A stretch of DNA of 64,000 nucleotides from DASRBN01 sp035294305 (GTDB lineage: Bacteria > Chloroflexota > Ktedonobacteria > Ktedonobacterales > Ktedonobacteraceae). A program made the translations under genes and the position numbers. Shown one piece after another: positions 43,429 to 51,980 of the stretch; the first letter of the stretch is position 1; each line of letters begins with the position of its first letter. Below the pieces are notes generated by a model. The model made no database searches. It saw nothing but the letters and a program-made list of their open reading frames with translations, and had not been told where the DNA came from. Location of the stretch: assembly GCA_035294305.1 (NCBI GenBank), contig DATGLD010000033.1, positions 18,470 to 82,469 of the forward strand. Direction: 5' to 3'.

Positions 43429-43478
43429 AGAAACCCCACCGGCCGGCATTTGCGCAAATGCCGGCCGGTGGGGTTTCT
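43429..43478. terminator. 50-bp perfect palindrome, bidirectional terminator
   Basis: The 25 bases 43429-43453 (AGAAACCCCACCGGCCGGCA and TTTGC) are exactly the reverse complement of 43454-43478, with no spacer. It lies between two convergent genes. GTTTC/TTTCT on the outer arm gives a short T-rich end in both directions. As RNA it would form one very stable hairpin; as DNA it could extrude a cruciform. Confidence 0.8.
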
Positions 43479-43552
43479 ATTGCGCCACTCACGGCTCCAT
43501 CATTCATGTTTGCAAGCATTGCTGGCAGAGTACGCTTCTATCAGGATTCGCC

Positions 43553-44983
43553 TTATCCAATATAACCGGTTGCTGTTATCACATCGTCCTCATAATACGA
43601 CCCAGATAGTCCAGCGCGAGAAATGAGTCTATCGCCCGCAACTATTGAAGTTACCGGGACATTGCCTGTATCTATGCCAGTCTGTCCCGCGACCTGTGTA
43701 TTGTTCAGGAAAAGCGCGTATGACCCATTAGCGGGATCGTTCGTCTGGTCTATTTCAATCTTATTCCATGTCCCAGTAGTCAGGATCCCTGTTGTCCCTA
43801 CAATATATTTCTTTCCAAGGCTGTCGAAGCGAATGATTTGCAGGTGTTGTTTTGGGGTTAACCAGAGTTCGATCGAGCCATTCTGCGGCTGACTACTATT
43901 ATTGACAGTGAATAAGGAGATAGCCTGTTTACCCTGTACCAGGTTAGGATCAAGGTAAACCCAGAACTGGGCCGCATGCGTGAAGTACCCTGCTCCTGAA
44001 TAATCCTTCTCCGCCCAGGCATGCCCGCGCGCCACATTACCAAGCGTAATCTGCAGCGAATTGGGAGCGCTGTGAGATTGTGCGCTGGAAACCGCTACAC
44101 CAAAACCAGCGCCTTTTATACTGACCTTCGTCCATTGGTTCGCTCCTGGTCCGGTTGGCAAGGGACCTAGAGGATAGCTATCGAAGTTGTCCTGGAAGAT
44201 AACGGTTGGCGGTGGCGGGGTCGTGGTCGAAGTAACGACATCATCTTCATAATACAGGCCACTCAAGCTTGCATTAGAGCTGAGTTTATCACCGGCGAAA
44301 ATAGTCGTCAATAATGTATTTCCGGTGTCGATTCCTGTTTCTCCCAGAACCTGCGTTCCATCAACCAGAAGCGAGTAAGAACCGCTCTGCGGATCGTTCA
44401 TCTGATTTAGCTCGATGGCATGCCATTGACCGAAGGAAAGACCAGCTTTCGCCCCTGTGGCATGCTTGATACCCTGGCTATCATAACGCACGACCTGAAG
44501 ATGACCATTCGAAGTCAACCATATAGCGGCAGAGCCATCCTGCGGCTGGGAGGCATTCTCTACCGTAAATAAAGCGATTGACTGGTTCCCAAGGCTAAGG
44601 CTTGGGTCGAGATAAAGATTGAAGTCTACCGTATGTTGGACATAGCCAGGACCGGTATAGTCCTTCTCGGCCCATGCATAGCCGTTCTTTTGACTACCCA
44701 AAGTTATCTGTAATGAATTTGGAGCGCTGTCGAATTGGGTATTAGAAACAGCCACGTTGAAACCGGTGCCTTTTATGCCTACACTCGACCACTGGTCTGC
44801 GCCTGGACCCGTTGGTAAAGGGCCTGGCTGGTAACTGTCAAAATTATCTTGAAAGATAACCTGGCCGCCTCCCGATGCATGTGCCTTGCCAGGCATTCGC
44901 TGCACCACGACGAAAGTCGCTACAATACCTCCACATAGCACCAGAAACATGCAGAGGCCGGCAATCTTCATTTTCTGCTTCAT
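43553..44983 (-). CDS. Secreted protein with two tandem lectin-like repeats
   Basis: The 476-residue protein has an N-terminal hydrophobic segment (about 5-27) and AHAS, a possible signal-peptidase site. Two repeats of about 210 residues follow (about 42-252 and 262-472), each starting VIFQDNFDSY and containing GPLPTGPGA.QW, SAPNSLQITLG, AWAEKDY and YYEDDV. A Thr/Pro-rich hinge separates them. Each unit looks like a concanavalin/LamG-type beta-sandwich, which would bind glycans or polysaccharide, but no sub-family is recognised. Repeats are about 60 percent identical by eye, indicating a recent internal duplication. Function unknown; likely cell-surface or matrix. Confidence 0.72.
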   Translation of the reverse strand: MKQKMKIAGLCMFLVLCGGIVATFVVVQRMPGKAHASGGGQVIFQDNFDSYQPGPLPTGPGADQWSSVGIKGTGFNVAVSNTQFDSAPNSLQITLGSQKNGYAWAEKDYTGPGYVQHTVDFNLYLDPSLSLGNQSIALFTVENASQPQDGSAAIWLTSNGHLQVVRYDSQGIKHATGAKAGLSFGQWHAIELNQMNDPQSGSYSLLVDGTQVLGETGIDTGNTLLTTIFAGDKLSSNASLSGLYYEDDVVTSTTTPPPPTVIFQDNFDSYPLGPLPTGPGANQWTKVSIKGAGFGVAVSSAQSHSAPNSLQITLGNVARGHAWAEKDYSGAGYFTHAAQFWVYLDPNLVQGKQAISLFTVNNSSQPQNGSIELWLTPKQHLQIIRFDSLGKKYIVGTTGILTTGTWNKIEIDQTNDPANGSYALFLNNTQVAGQTGIDTGNVPVTSIVAGDRLISRAGLSGSYYEDDVITATGYIG

Positions 44984-45385
44984 GCGATTTCCTTTTCAAA
45001 TACTGTTCTTTCCGATAATTCGTGAGGAAACGCCTGGTTCCCATTTATCAACATAGCACTCATCGATATACATATGCAATAATGATGAGGTTGAGAAGTG
45101 GTTAAGGATTTTTTGCCTCCATAGCTTCTAGATCGAAAAAGAAACTTATCCAGAGGCTCATCCAGGCAAGCAAGCATTAAAATGAGCTAAACAGTAAAGA
45201 TATTAGCATTACGCTTCCTTTGCATTGACTTAACCTTTTTTTAACAGAGCAGGCCTATGTTCATTTTATAGACAAAGACCGGCATTTATGATAGTGTGTA
45301 CAGTGACAATGGCAGCCAGTCACCCCTCTGCCTGCTGAAAAACAGCGGCGTTTTCTGTACTGGCGCGATCAAAAGGAGCTTAACA
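44984..45385. other. Divergent intergenic region of about 400 bp
   Basis: Lies between the secreted tandem-repeat gene and the sulfatase-like gene. It is AT-rich in the middle (TTGACTTAACCTTTTTTTAA near 45225). No well-spaced promoter, RNA gene or ORF with a ribosome site was found. Confidence 0.4.
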
Positions 45386-46927
45386 GTGAGAGCACGCCCG
45401 GATATTGTGCTACTCGTACTCGACACTCAGCGTATCGACCGTCTTTCATGCTACGGGAATCGGCTCGAAACTTCGCCACATATCGACAAGTTTGCTGCCG
45501 ATTCTACGCTGTTTCACCATGCCGTCTCAACTGCCCAGTGGACCGTTCCCTCTCACGCCTCGATGTTCACGGGCGTTTATCCTTCCAGCCACACTATGTT
45601 CCATGCCTCGTCGGTACTGCCCGCGTCAATGACCACGCTGGCAGAACGGCTTAGCAACAATCACTACTTCACTGCCGCGTATTGCAATAATCCTTTGCTT
45701 GGTGTCGTTAATAACGGCCTGCGCAGAGGGTTCAACAGCTTTTTGAATTATTCCGGCTGGATGACTTCCCGCCCCAATCAGATCGGGGGGCAGCAACACC
45801 TGTTTGACCGCTATCGCAAACATTTCAAGCGTTTCCTGGCCAACGCGATCACCGGCATCCAGGATGTCTTCGCGCGCTCAGATACGTTGCTGGATTTCTC
45901 GTTCTCCCCTTTGATGGTTCCGCTCTGGCAAACCGCTCTCAGTTTTAAGGGCAATACCGCCAGGGCACTTAACGATGCCGCACGATTGCTGATCAAGCGC
46001 GAGGGCATTCCAGAAGACCAACCGATCTTCAGCTTCATCAATCTGATGGGCACGCATATGCCCTACCATCCGCCCCGTCGCTTCGTCGCGCGTTTCGCAC
46101 CCCATGTCTTAGAGGATACATCGGCGCAGCATTATTTGCGCCGCTTCAATAGCGATGTCTTCGGCTGGCTGGCGCCGCTGGCGGGCGCGATGGATGCCAA
46201 AGAGAAGGCGACGCTGGATGGCATGTACAACGCGGAGGTCGCTAACCAGGATGAGCAAGTGGGCGAATTCCTCGATAAACTGCGGGCGAGCGGCAGGCTG
46301 GACCGCACATTTTTCGTTGTGTGCGCGGATCACGGTGAGCACCTTGGCGAGAAAGAACTGATGGGCCACAGTATCTCGCTTTACAACGAACTCGTGCATG
46401 TCCCCCTGTTCATTCGCGACCCGAATGGCGATTTTCCTCGCGGCACCACTGTCGAAGAAACTACCTCGACAAGGCGCATTTTTCATACTATACTTACGAT
46501 GGCAGGAATCGCAACCGAAGCTGAGCAGAGATTGACCCTGGCACGAAAAAATGAACAAAACCATCTTATCGATACCATCGTTTATTCAGAGGGAGTAACG
46601 CCTCAGAACGCGCTGAGCCTGCTGGAGCGGCGGCGGCCAGACCTGGTGCGCAAGGCCCATCTGAACAATCCACGCCGGACTGTGTGGAGCGAACGCTATA
46701 AGCTTATTCAGACTGGGGAAGACGAGGTAGAACTCTACGACTTCTTCGACGATCCCAACGAGACCTTGAATTTGCGCGATATCCTTCCTGAACAGGTCGA
46801 AACAATGCAAGAACGGTTAAAGGCCTTTATGCAGCATGCCGGTGTTGGGAATTCCAACACCGGGCTTGATCCCTATAATGATCCACAGGTATATCATCGC
46901 TTGCGTAACCTGGGTTACCTTGAATAG
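45386..46927 (+). CDS. Sulfatase-like (alkaline phosphatase superfamily) hydrolase
   Basis: GTG 45386 lies 8 nt after AAAAGGAG; an upstream frame from 45296 lacks a site. The 513-residue protein has the metal-binding start IVLLVLDTQRIDRLSCYG. The nucleophile region reads STAQWTVPSHASMFTG, where sulfatases have Cys-x-Pro-Ser-Arg; Thr stands in place of Cys, so there is no formylglycine and it may be a phosphodiesterase or phosphotransferase. VVCADHGEHLGE gives the second metal site. There is no signal peptide. It starts a unit with lgt 15 nt downstream. Confidence 0.83.
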   Translation: MRARPDIVLLVLDTQRIDRLSCYGNRLETSPHIDKFAADSTLFHHAVSTAQWTVPSHASMFTGVYPSSHTMFHASSVLPASMTTLAERLSNNHYFTAAYCNNPLLGVVNNGLRRGFNSFLNYSGWMTSRPNQIGGQQHLFDRYRKHFKRFLANAITGIQDVFARSDTLLDFSFSPLMVPLWQTALSFKGNTARALNDAARLLIKREGIPEDQPIFSFINLMGTHMPYHPPRRFVARFAPHVLEDTSAQHYLRRFNSDVFGWLAPLAGAMDAKEKATLDGMYNAEVANQDEQVGEFLDKLRASGRLDRTFFVVCADHGEHLGEKELMGHSISLYNELVHVPLFIRDPNGDFPRGTTVEETTSTRRIFHTILTMAGIATEAEQRLTLARKNEQNHLIDTIVYSEGVTPQNALSLLERRRPDLVRKAHLNNPRRTVWSERYKLIQTGEDEVELYDFFDDPNETLNLRDILPEQVETMQERLKAFMQHAGVGNSNTGLDPYNDPQVYHRLRNLGYLE

Positions 46928-46942
46928 GAGCATGAACACATT

Positions 46943-47956
46943 ATGTATCCACCTGTTAGTCCAATTTTGATACAATTGGGGCCGCTGGCGATACACTGGT
47001 ACGGTTTGACAATGACGCTCGCCATCTTTACCGGCACCATGGTCGCCAGTAGCTACGTAGGACGCAAGGGGCAGGACCCGAATAACATCTGGGAAATGCT
47101 GCTCTGGGTACTTATTCCCGCGCTTGTCGGCGCCCGCCTCTATTTCGTCTTCATTCAGACCCCACCGGGACCTGATGGTGTGGGCCAGTATCTGGCCAAC
47201 CCTATCAAAATCATTGAGATATGGGATGGTGGCATTCATATCTACGGAGCTATTGTCCTGGGCGGTATCGCCGGACTTTTGTTCCTGCGCATACGTAAAT
47301 TGCCGGTCCTCATCTACCTGGATGGTATTGGTCTGGGCTTATTGATTGGACAGGCGATTGGCCGCATTGGAAACTTCATCAACCAGGAACTGTACGGCCC
47401 GCCTACCACGCTCCCCTGGGGCTTGCGCATCGATCCCGCCCACCGTGTTCCGCCCTACAATAACCTGACACTGTATCCGGAGAGCGTGCGCTTCCAACCA
47501 CTCTTTCTCTATGAGCTCATCTGGGACGCACTCGGTTTCGCCGTCCTATACTTCATCTCGCGCCGCTTCAAGACGCGCCTGCGCAATGGCGACCTTTTCT
47601 TGATGTACCTGATCTGGTTCCCAACCGGGCGTTTCTTTATCGAATTCATGCGTTCGGATTCATGGTTTTTCCCCGGCACGCATATCGATCTCGTACATAT
47701 CCTGTCCGCCCTTACCGTCATCACTAGCGCCTCCATCCTGATCCTGCGCCATCGCCGCCAGCCTGCTGGCGAGGCCGGGCAACTCGAAGTCGCTAAGGAA
47801 ACAGAAGATTCAGAGGCAGGAACAACCGGGGAGGCCGGCGCCACTAGCAACGGGATAGCGGTTAACAGTTCGCAGGCCGAAGATCAGCGTACTACAAATA
47901 GTGAAATCGGGGTCGATAGTACAGGGGCAAATACTCTTGGCATTGAAAAAGGATAG
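46943..47956 (+). CDS. lgt: Prolipoprotein diacylglyceryl transferase
   Basis: A 337-residue polytopic enzyme that moves diacylglycerol from phosphatidylglycerol to the lipobox Cys of prolipoproteins. The Lgt signature is present as GRIGNFINQELYGPPT; GGIHIYGAIVLGG corresponds to the HGG motif, with Tyr in place of His as in some homologues. LFLYELIWD, GDLFLMYLIWFPTGRFFIEFMR and about seven helices fit. The C-terminal ~70 residues are a Glu/Gly/Thr-rich tail absent from E. coli Lgt. The lipoproteins at 3217 and 9942 are natural substrates. The alkaline-phosphatase-type gene starts 8 nt later. Confidence 0.95.
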   Translation: MYPPVSPILIQLGPLAIHWYGLTMTLAIFTGTMVASSYVGRKGQDPNNIWEMLLWVLIPALVGARLYFVFIQTPPGPDGVGQYLANPIKIIEIWDGGIHIYGAIVLGGIAGLLFLRIRKLPVLIYLDGIGLGLLIGQAIGRIGNFINQELYGPPTTLPWGLRIDPAHRVPPYNNLTLYPESVRFQPLFLYELIWDALGFAVLYFISRRFKTRLRNGDLFLMYLIWFPTGRFFIEFMRSDSWFFPGTHIDLVHILSALTVITSASILILRHRRQPAGEAGQLEVAKETEDSEAGTTGEAGATSNGIAVNSSQAEDQRTTNSEIGVDSTGANTLGIEKG

Positions 47957-47964
47957 CATGTTCG

Positions 47965-49359
47965 ATGCCAAAGTCCCCTCGACTCATCATCATTGGTCTC
48001 GACTGCGCGGAGCCATCGCTGCTCTTCGAGCAATGGCGTAACGATTTACCAAATCTTGCCAGGTTGATGCAAAAGGGCAGCTATGGCCTGCTAGAAAGCA
48101 GCATACCCGCGATTACTGTGCCTGCCTGGAGCTGCATGATGAGCGGGCGCGACCCGGGAGAGCTCGGCATTTATGGCTTTCGCAACCGTGCCGACCGCTC
48201 CTACCAGCACATGACTATCTCCGACGGGAGGGCCGTGCGCGTACAGCGGCTCTGGGACATCGTGAGCGAAGCAGGTTGGAAAGTCGCCGTTCTCAGCGTA
48301 CCGGGTACCTACCCCCCACGTCCGGTCAATGGGGCGCTTGTCTCCTGCTTTCTCACCCCCTCGACTCGTGTCGCCTACACCTGGCCACCGCACCTGGCAG
48401 ACCAGATCGCCATGTGGGTCGATGACTACCTGCTCGATGTGCCCAATTTTCGTTCGGAAGACAAAGCCCGCATCCTCAAAGACATCTACACCCTCTGCGA
48501 TCAACGCTTCACGGTAGCGTCGCGCCTGCTCACTGAGTACGAGCCAGATTTGTTCATGATGGTAGAGATGGGAGTCGATCGCATTCATCATGCATTCTGG
48601 AAGCATATGGACCCGCGCCATCCAGGATACATCTCCAATTCTCCTTTCAGCGAGGCCATCCACGAATACTACCGCCACGTGGATAAACGCATTGGCGAAT
48701 TACTCAGCTACTGCGGAGAAGAGACCACGGTGCTGGTCGTTTCAGATCATGGTGCACGCCCACTAATGGGTGGCATTTGCATTAACGAGTGGCTCCAGAT
48801 GGCCGGCTATCTCACTTTGCGCGAGCAGCCATCTGGCCTCGTTTCCCTGGAAGAGGCAGCCATAGATTGGAAGCGCACGAAGGCTTGGGGCGCGGGAGGC
48901 TACTACGCTCGTGTCTTCATGAATGTGCGAGGCCGCGAACCCGAGGGCATCATCCCCTTGCCCGCTTATGAACGCGAGCGAGCAGTCCTGGCCGAGCAGC
49001 TCCGCGCCATACCCGGTCCCGATGGCCGGCCATTAGGCAACCGCGTCTTTATTCCACAGCAAATCTATCAAAACGTACGTGGAGTCGCACCTGACCTGAT
49101 CGTCTATTTTGACGACCTGGCATGGCGCTCGGTAGGAACGGTGGGCGGCAGCGAACTGTACACGATGGAAAATGACACGGGACCCGATGATGCAAACCAC
49201 GCCCAATACGGCCTCATGATCTACTACGACCCGCAGCGCCCCGGCAATGGTCAGCATATTGAGAACTCCCAGATATATGACATCTTGCCGACTCTCTTGA
49301 GCCGCTACGGTATTGTGGCTCCCAAGGGGCTGCGCGGCAAGGTGTTGCAGAAAATCTAG
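47965..49359 (+). CDS. Alkaline phosphatase superfamily phosphodiesterase
   Basis: The 464-residue protein has LIIIGLDCAEPSLL (metal site), the Thr nucleophile in PAITVPAWSCMMSGRDPGELGIYGF, MVEMGVDRIHHAFW, VVSDHGARPLMGG and a C-terminal YDILPTLLSRYGI. It belongs to the type I phosphodiesterase/nucleotide pyrophosphatase-like group. No signal peptide is seen. It follows lgt by 8 nt and is preceded by the sulfatase-like gene, so two related hydrolases flank lgt in a single unit. Substrate unknown. Confidence 0.85.
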   Translation: MPKSPRLIIIGLDCAEPSLLFEQWRNDLPNLARLMQKGSYGLLESSIPAITVPAWSCMMSGRDPGELGIYGFRNRADRSYQHMTISDGRAVRVQRLWDIVSEAGWKVAVLSVPGTYPPRPVNGALVSCFLTPSTRVAYTWPPHLADQIAMWVDDYLLDVPNFRSEDKARILKDIYTLCDQRFTVASRLLTEYEPDLFMMVEMGVDRIHHAFWKHMDPRHPGYISNSPFSEAIHEYYRHVDKRIGELLSYCGEETTVLVVSDHGARPLMGGICINEWLQMAGYLTLREQPSGLVSLEEAAIDWKRTKAWGAGGYYARVFMNVRGREPEGIIPLPAYERERAVLAEQLRAIPGPDGRPLGNRVFIPQQIYQNVRGVAPDLIVYFDDLAWRSVGTVGGSELYTMENDTGPDDANHAQYGLMIYYDPQRPGNGQHIENSQIYDILPTLLSRYGIVAPKGLRGKVLQKI

Positions 49360-49388
49360 CTCCTAAATAAGCCTTTTTATTCTTGCAC

Positions 49389-49417
49389 TGGTTAAAACCA
49401 TCGTAATGCGCTATAAT
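49389..49417 (+). promoter_or_regulatory. Probable promoter for small gene and mutY
   Basis: TATAAT at 49412-49417 is a perfect -10. With a 17-nt spacer the -35 is TGGTTA (49389-49394), a weak match. It lies about 85 nt before the start at 49502. Confidence 0.4.
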
Positions 49418-49501
49418 AAATCGCAAGCTCTATTTTATTGAGGGAATTATAAAAGTGCTCGCTCAAGAGCAGAAAAACGAATGTAAGGAAGGTGCCTAAA
49501 C

Positions 49502-49795
49502 GTGCCGTGGTGCAAGTTTTTTATACCAAAGATTGCCTCGCCTAACATCAAGCCGGATGATCCTGAATTGAATGAACACGTGATGTATGCTAAATGCATC
49601 AAGGGACACGTGCTGCGGGATGCAGATGATTGGATCCTCTGCGAAAACCTACCGGCCCCTGATTCCAGATGCTGGCAAGAAGGCGGCGATACCCTGTTTT
49701 CTTTAATGGCTCGCAAGCGTGGGCCCGCAAAGGCTGTTGCCGAAGATACTCTGGCCGAGCCGGAGGGCGCAACGCCTCAGCGTACTACATCTTAA
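49502..49795 (+). CDS. Small protein of unknown function upstream of mutY
   Basis: GTG 49502 follows GTAAGGAAGGTGCCTAAAC. The 97-residue protein has four Cys (CKFF, KCIKG, ILCENL, SRCWQEGG) that could bind a metal but no recognised zinc motif. There is a basic patch (ARKRGPAKA) and an acidic tail. No membrane segment. It ends 6 nt before mutY, so it is probably co-expressed with it. Confidence 0.55.
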   Translation: MPWCKFFIPKIASPNIKPDDPELNEHVMYAKCIKGHVLRDADDWILCENLPAPDSRCWQEGGDTLFSLMARKRGPAKAVAEDTLAEPEGATPQRTTS

Positions 49796-49801
49796 TTATT
49801 C

Positions 49802-50791
49802 ATGGGTAAGCGGTCTTCATCATCTTATTTCCTTTCGCGGCCCGCGTCCGATCTTCTGGCGCGGGTTCATCTCTCTCTTTTGACATGGTACAGGATGGAA
49901 AGCAGGAATTTACCCTGGCGTTCAACCGATGATCCTTATGCCATTCTGGTGTCCGAAATCATGCTCCAGCAGACACAGGTCGATCGCGTTCTGCCCAAAT
50001 ATCACCAGTTCCTGGCCGCCTTCCCGACTCTTGCTGACCTTGCCGCAGCTCCCAGCGCAGCTGTCATTTCAGCCTGGGCGCCGCTAGGTTACAACATGCG
50101 AGCAGTACGCCTGCAATCCATTGCCCGCCAGGTCATTGCCGAATACGGCGGACGCATTCCCGATACCATCGATGATCTCCTGAAACTGAAAGGCATTGGC
50201 CGCTATACCGCCGGGGCAATAGCCTGTTTTGCCTATCACAAACAGGTGGCCACTGTGGATACGAACATCTACCGCGTGCTGCATCGCATCTTTTTAGGCT
50301 TGGAATATCCAGAAGCAAAACTCAATAACGATCAGGTGCTGGCGCTGGCAGAGCAGGTCTTACCGGATGGCGAAGCCTATGACTGGAACCAGGCGCTGAT
50401 GGACCTGGGCGCAACCACCTGCACCAGCACTAACCCGCAATGCGCGCGCTGCCCTGTCCAGGAAAACTGCCGTGCCTATGCTGAAATGGGCCAACAGAGC
50501 CTTTTCCCATCTGGCGCCGTACTCCGTCAGATGCGTAAGGTTGCAGAGAAGAAAGCAAGCTATCAAACGCAGCCATTTACCAGCACGAACCGTTATTTTC
50601 GCGGGCGCATCGTCGATCAACTGCGGTCCCTACCGACCAACGACCGCATTTCCTTGACCGCGCTCGGCCCGCAAATCAAACCCGAATTCTGCCCTGAAGA
50701 CCTTCCCTGGCTGCAAAAATTGATCGATGGACTGGTAAAAGATGGATTGGTCGATTGCACGAACGAGGGCGTCAGGCTACCCGCTGGATAA
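49802..50791 (+). CDS. mutY: A/G-specific adenine glycosylase
   Basis: The 329-residue base-excision enzyme removes adenine opposite 8-oxoguanine. HhH-GPD features are SEIMLQQTQVDRVLPKY (catalytic Glu), LKGIGRYTAGAIACFAY (helix-hairpin-helix) and VDTNIYRVL (catalytic Asp). The iron-sulfur loop is CTSTNPQCARCPVQENC, C-x6-C-x2-C-x5-C. The C-terminal MutT-like 8-oxoG reader domain of E. coli MutY is not recognisable; the last 100 residues look like a short winged-helix segment instead (NRYFRGRIVDQLRSLP, LPWLQKLIDGLVKDGLV). The start is not backed by a strong ribosome site. Confidence 0.9.
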   Translation: MGKRSSSSYFLSRPASDLLARVHLSLLTWYRMESRNLPWRSTDDPYAILVSEIMLQQTQVDRVLPKYHQFLAAFPTLADLAAAPSAAVISAWAPLGYNMRAVRLQSIARQVIAEYGGRIPDTIDDLLKLKGIGRYTAGAIACFAYHKQVATVDTNIYRVLHRIFLGLEYPEAKLNNDQVLALAEQVLPDGEAYDWNQALMDLGATTCTSTNPQCARCPVQENCRAYAEMGQQSLFPSGAVLRQMRKVAEKKASYQTQPFTSTNRYFRGRIVDQLRSLPTNDRISLTALGPQIKPEFCPEDLPWLQKLIDGLVKDGLVDCTNEGVRLPAG

Positions 50792-50943
50792 CCCTTTTGC
50801 TTCGTGCTACAGTATTAACAGGGACTTTTGGACTTTGAAACGGTCTCATTTGGTACTCTCAGCCATATTATGTATACTGAGGCTGTTATCCGTAGCGCAA
50901 TAACAACGAGCTTATTTCATCTATTTCATGGAGGAACATTCAG

Positions 50944-51756
50944 TTGCAACTCAAAAGCCTTGATGACATCACCAGAACCTATCGCCATATTTTCCTCTCG
51001 CCGCACTTCGACGACGTTGTTTTTTCCTGCGGTGGCACGTTGGGAGTGCAGGTCAGTGTAGGACTCCGCCCACTGGTCATTACTGTGTTTGCCGGTATCC
51101 CCGATAATTCAATCACGCTAAGCCCTCTGGCCGAGCAGGTCTTAAGAGGAATGGGATTCCGCCCTCAGGATGTACAAAACGCCGTGCTTGCCCGGCGACA
51201 AGAAGATGCCAGGGCGCTTGACTACCTGCATAGCGATTATCTCTGGCTGGATTATCCCGACGCGATTTTTCGCGGCAGTCCGTCGTTCTATACTCAGGAA
51301 AGCCAGTTGATCGGTGGCGAAGTTCACCCATCCGATTTCTACATCGATCGGCAACTGGCCGAACACCTGGTCGCTCTCTATGATCGCCTGCCCGACGCTG
51401 TCTGGTACGCGCCTCTCGGCGTGGGCCGGCACGTGGATCACCAGATCGTCGCTTCTGCGGTCGATCGCCTCATTCAGCTTGGAGCAAACGTCAAACTCTA
51501 TGAGGATTTTCCGTATGTGTTACAAAAAGGGGCTTTGGAAGCGCGTCTGAAGGAATTCGGCAATACCCTGGAGCCTGCGCTGGTCGAGATGTCGGAAATG
51601 CTGCCCGTGCGCCTGGAAGCGGCGGAAATGTATGCGTCCCAAATCGCTTCGAATTTCGGGGATAAAACGTCTATGTTTGAGGCGATGGAAAACTACACGC
51701 ATAGCATTCGTCCGGTAGAGACAGTTCACCTCGAACGCTACTGGACAGCACGTTAG
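50944..51756 (+). CDS. PIG-L/LmbE-type deacetylase
   Basis: TTG 50944 follows ATGGAGGAACATTCAG. The 270-residue protein has the zinc motif SPHFDDVVFSCGG (His-x-Asp-Asp) and the third ligand in GVGRHVDHQI, as in MshB/BshB and LmbE deacetylases that remove acetyl from N-acetylglucosamine conjugates. Cytoplasmic. It could serve a thiol cofactor or a GlcNAc-lipid; no glycosyltransferase is adjacent to decide. Confidence 0.87.
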   Translation: MQLKSLDDITRTYRHIFLSPHFDDVVFSCGGTLGVQVSVGLRPLVITVFAGIPDNSITLSPLAEQVLRGMGFRPQDVQNAVLARRQEDARALDYLHSDYLWLDYPDAIFRGSPSFYTQESQLIGGEVHPSDFYIDRQLAEHLVALYDRLPDAVWYAPLGVGRHVDHQIVASAVDRLIQLGANVKLYEDFPYVLQKGALEARLKEFGNTLEPALVEMSEMLPVRLEAAEMYASQIASNFGDKTSMFEAMENYTHSIRPVETVHLERYWTAR

Positions 51757-51929
51757 ATCACTGCCGTCCGGTATTTGAAATAATGGTTGCCTGGTACTTT
51801 TCGCATGCTCGTAACTAGTAAATTTCTACCAGGCAACGAAACACTCCGACCACATCTGTTTTCTCTCATGGTATGCTGAGTATATAAGACGTTTGCACTC
51901 AAAAGGCGCAAGAGGAGTAAGAGGACAGT

Positions 51930-51980
51930 ATGGTTGCGACTGATTTCAAACCATCTACCGGTGCAGATGAGGGTGGGTAG
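51930..51980 (+). CDS. 16-residue leader peptide coupled to kinase gene
   Basis: ATG 51930 lies behind AAGAGGAGTAAGAGGACAGT and encodes MVATDFKPSTGADEGG, ending in TAG at 51978-51980. The kinase ATG follows at once (TAGATG). Its last codons GAG GGT GGG also provide the kinase gene's ribosome site, so ribosomes ending the leader would lie on it. No family; a role in translational coupling is inferred. Confidence 0.5.
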   Translation: MVATDFKPSTGADEGG

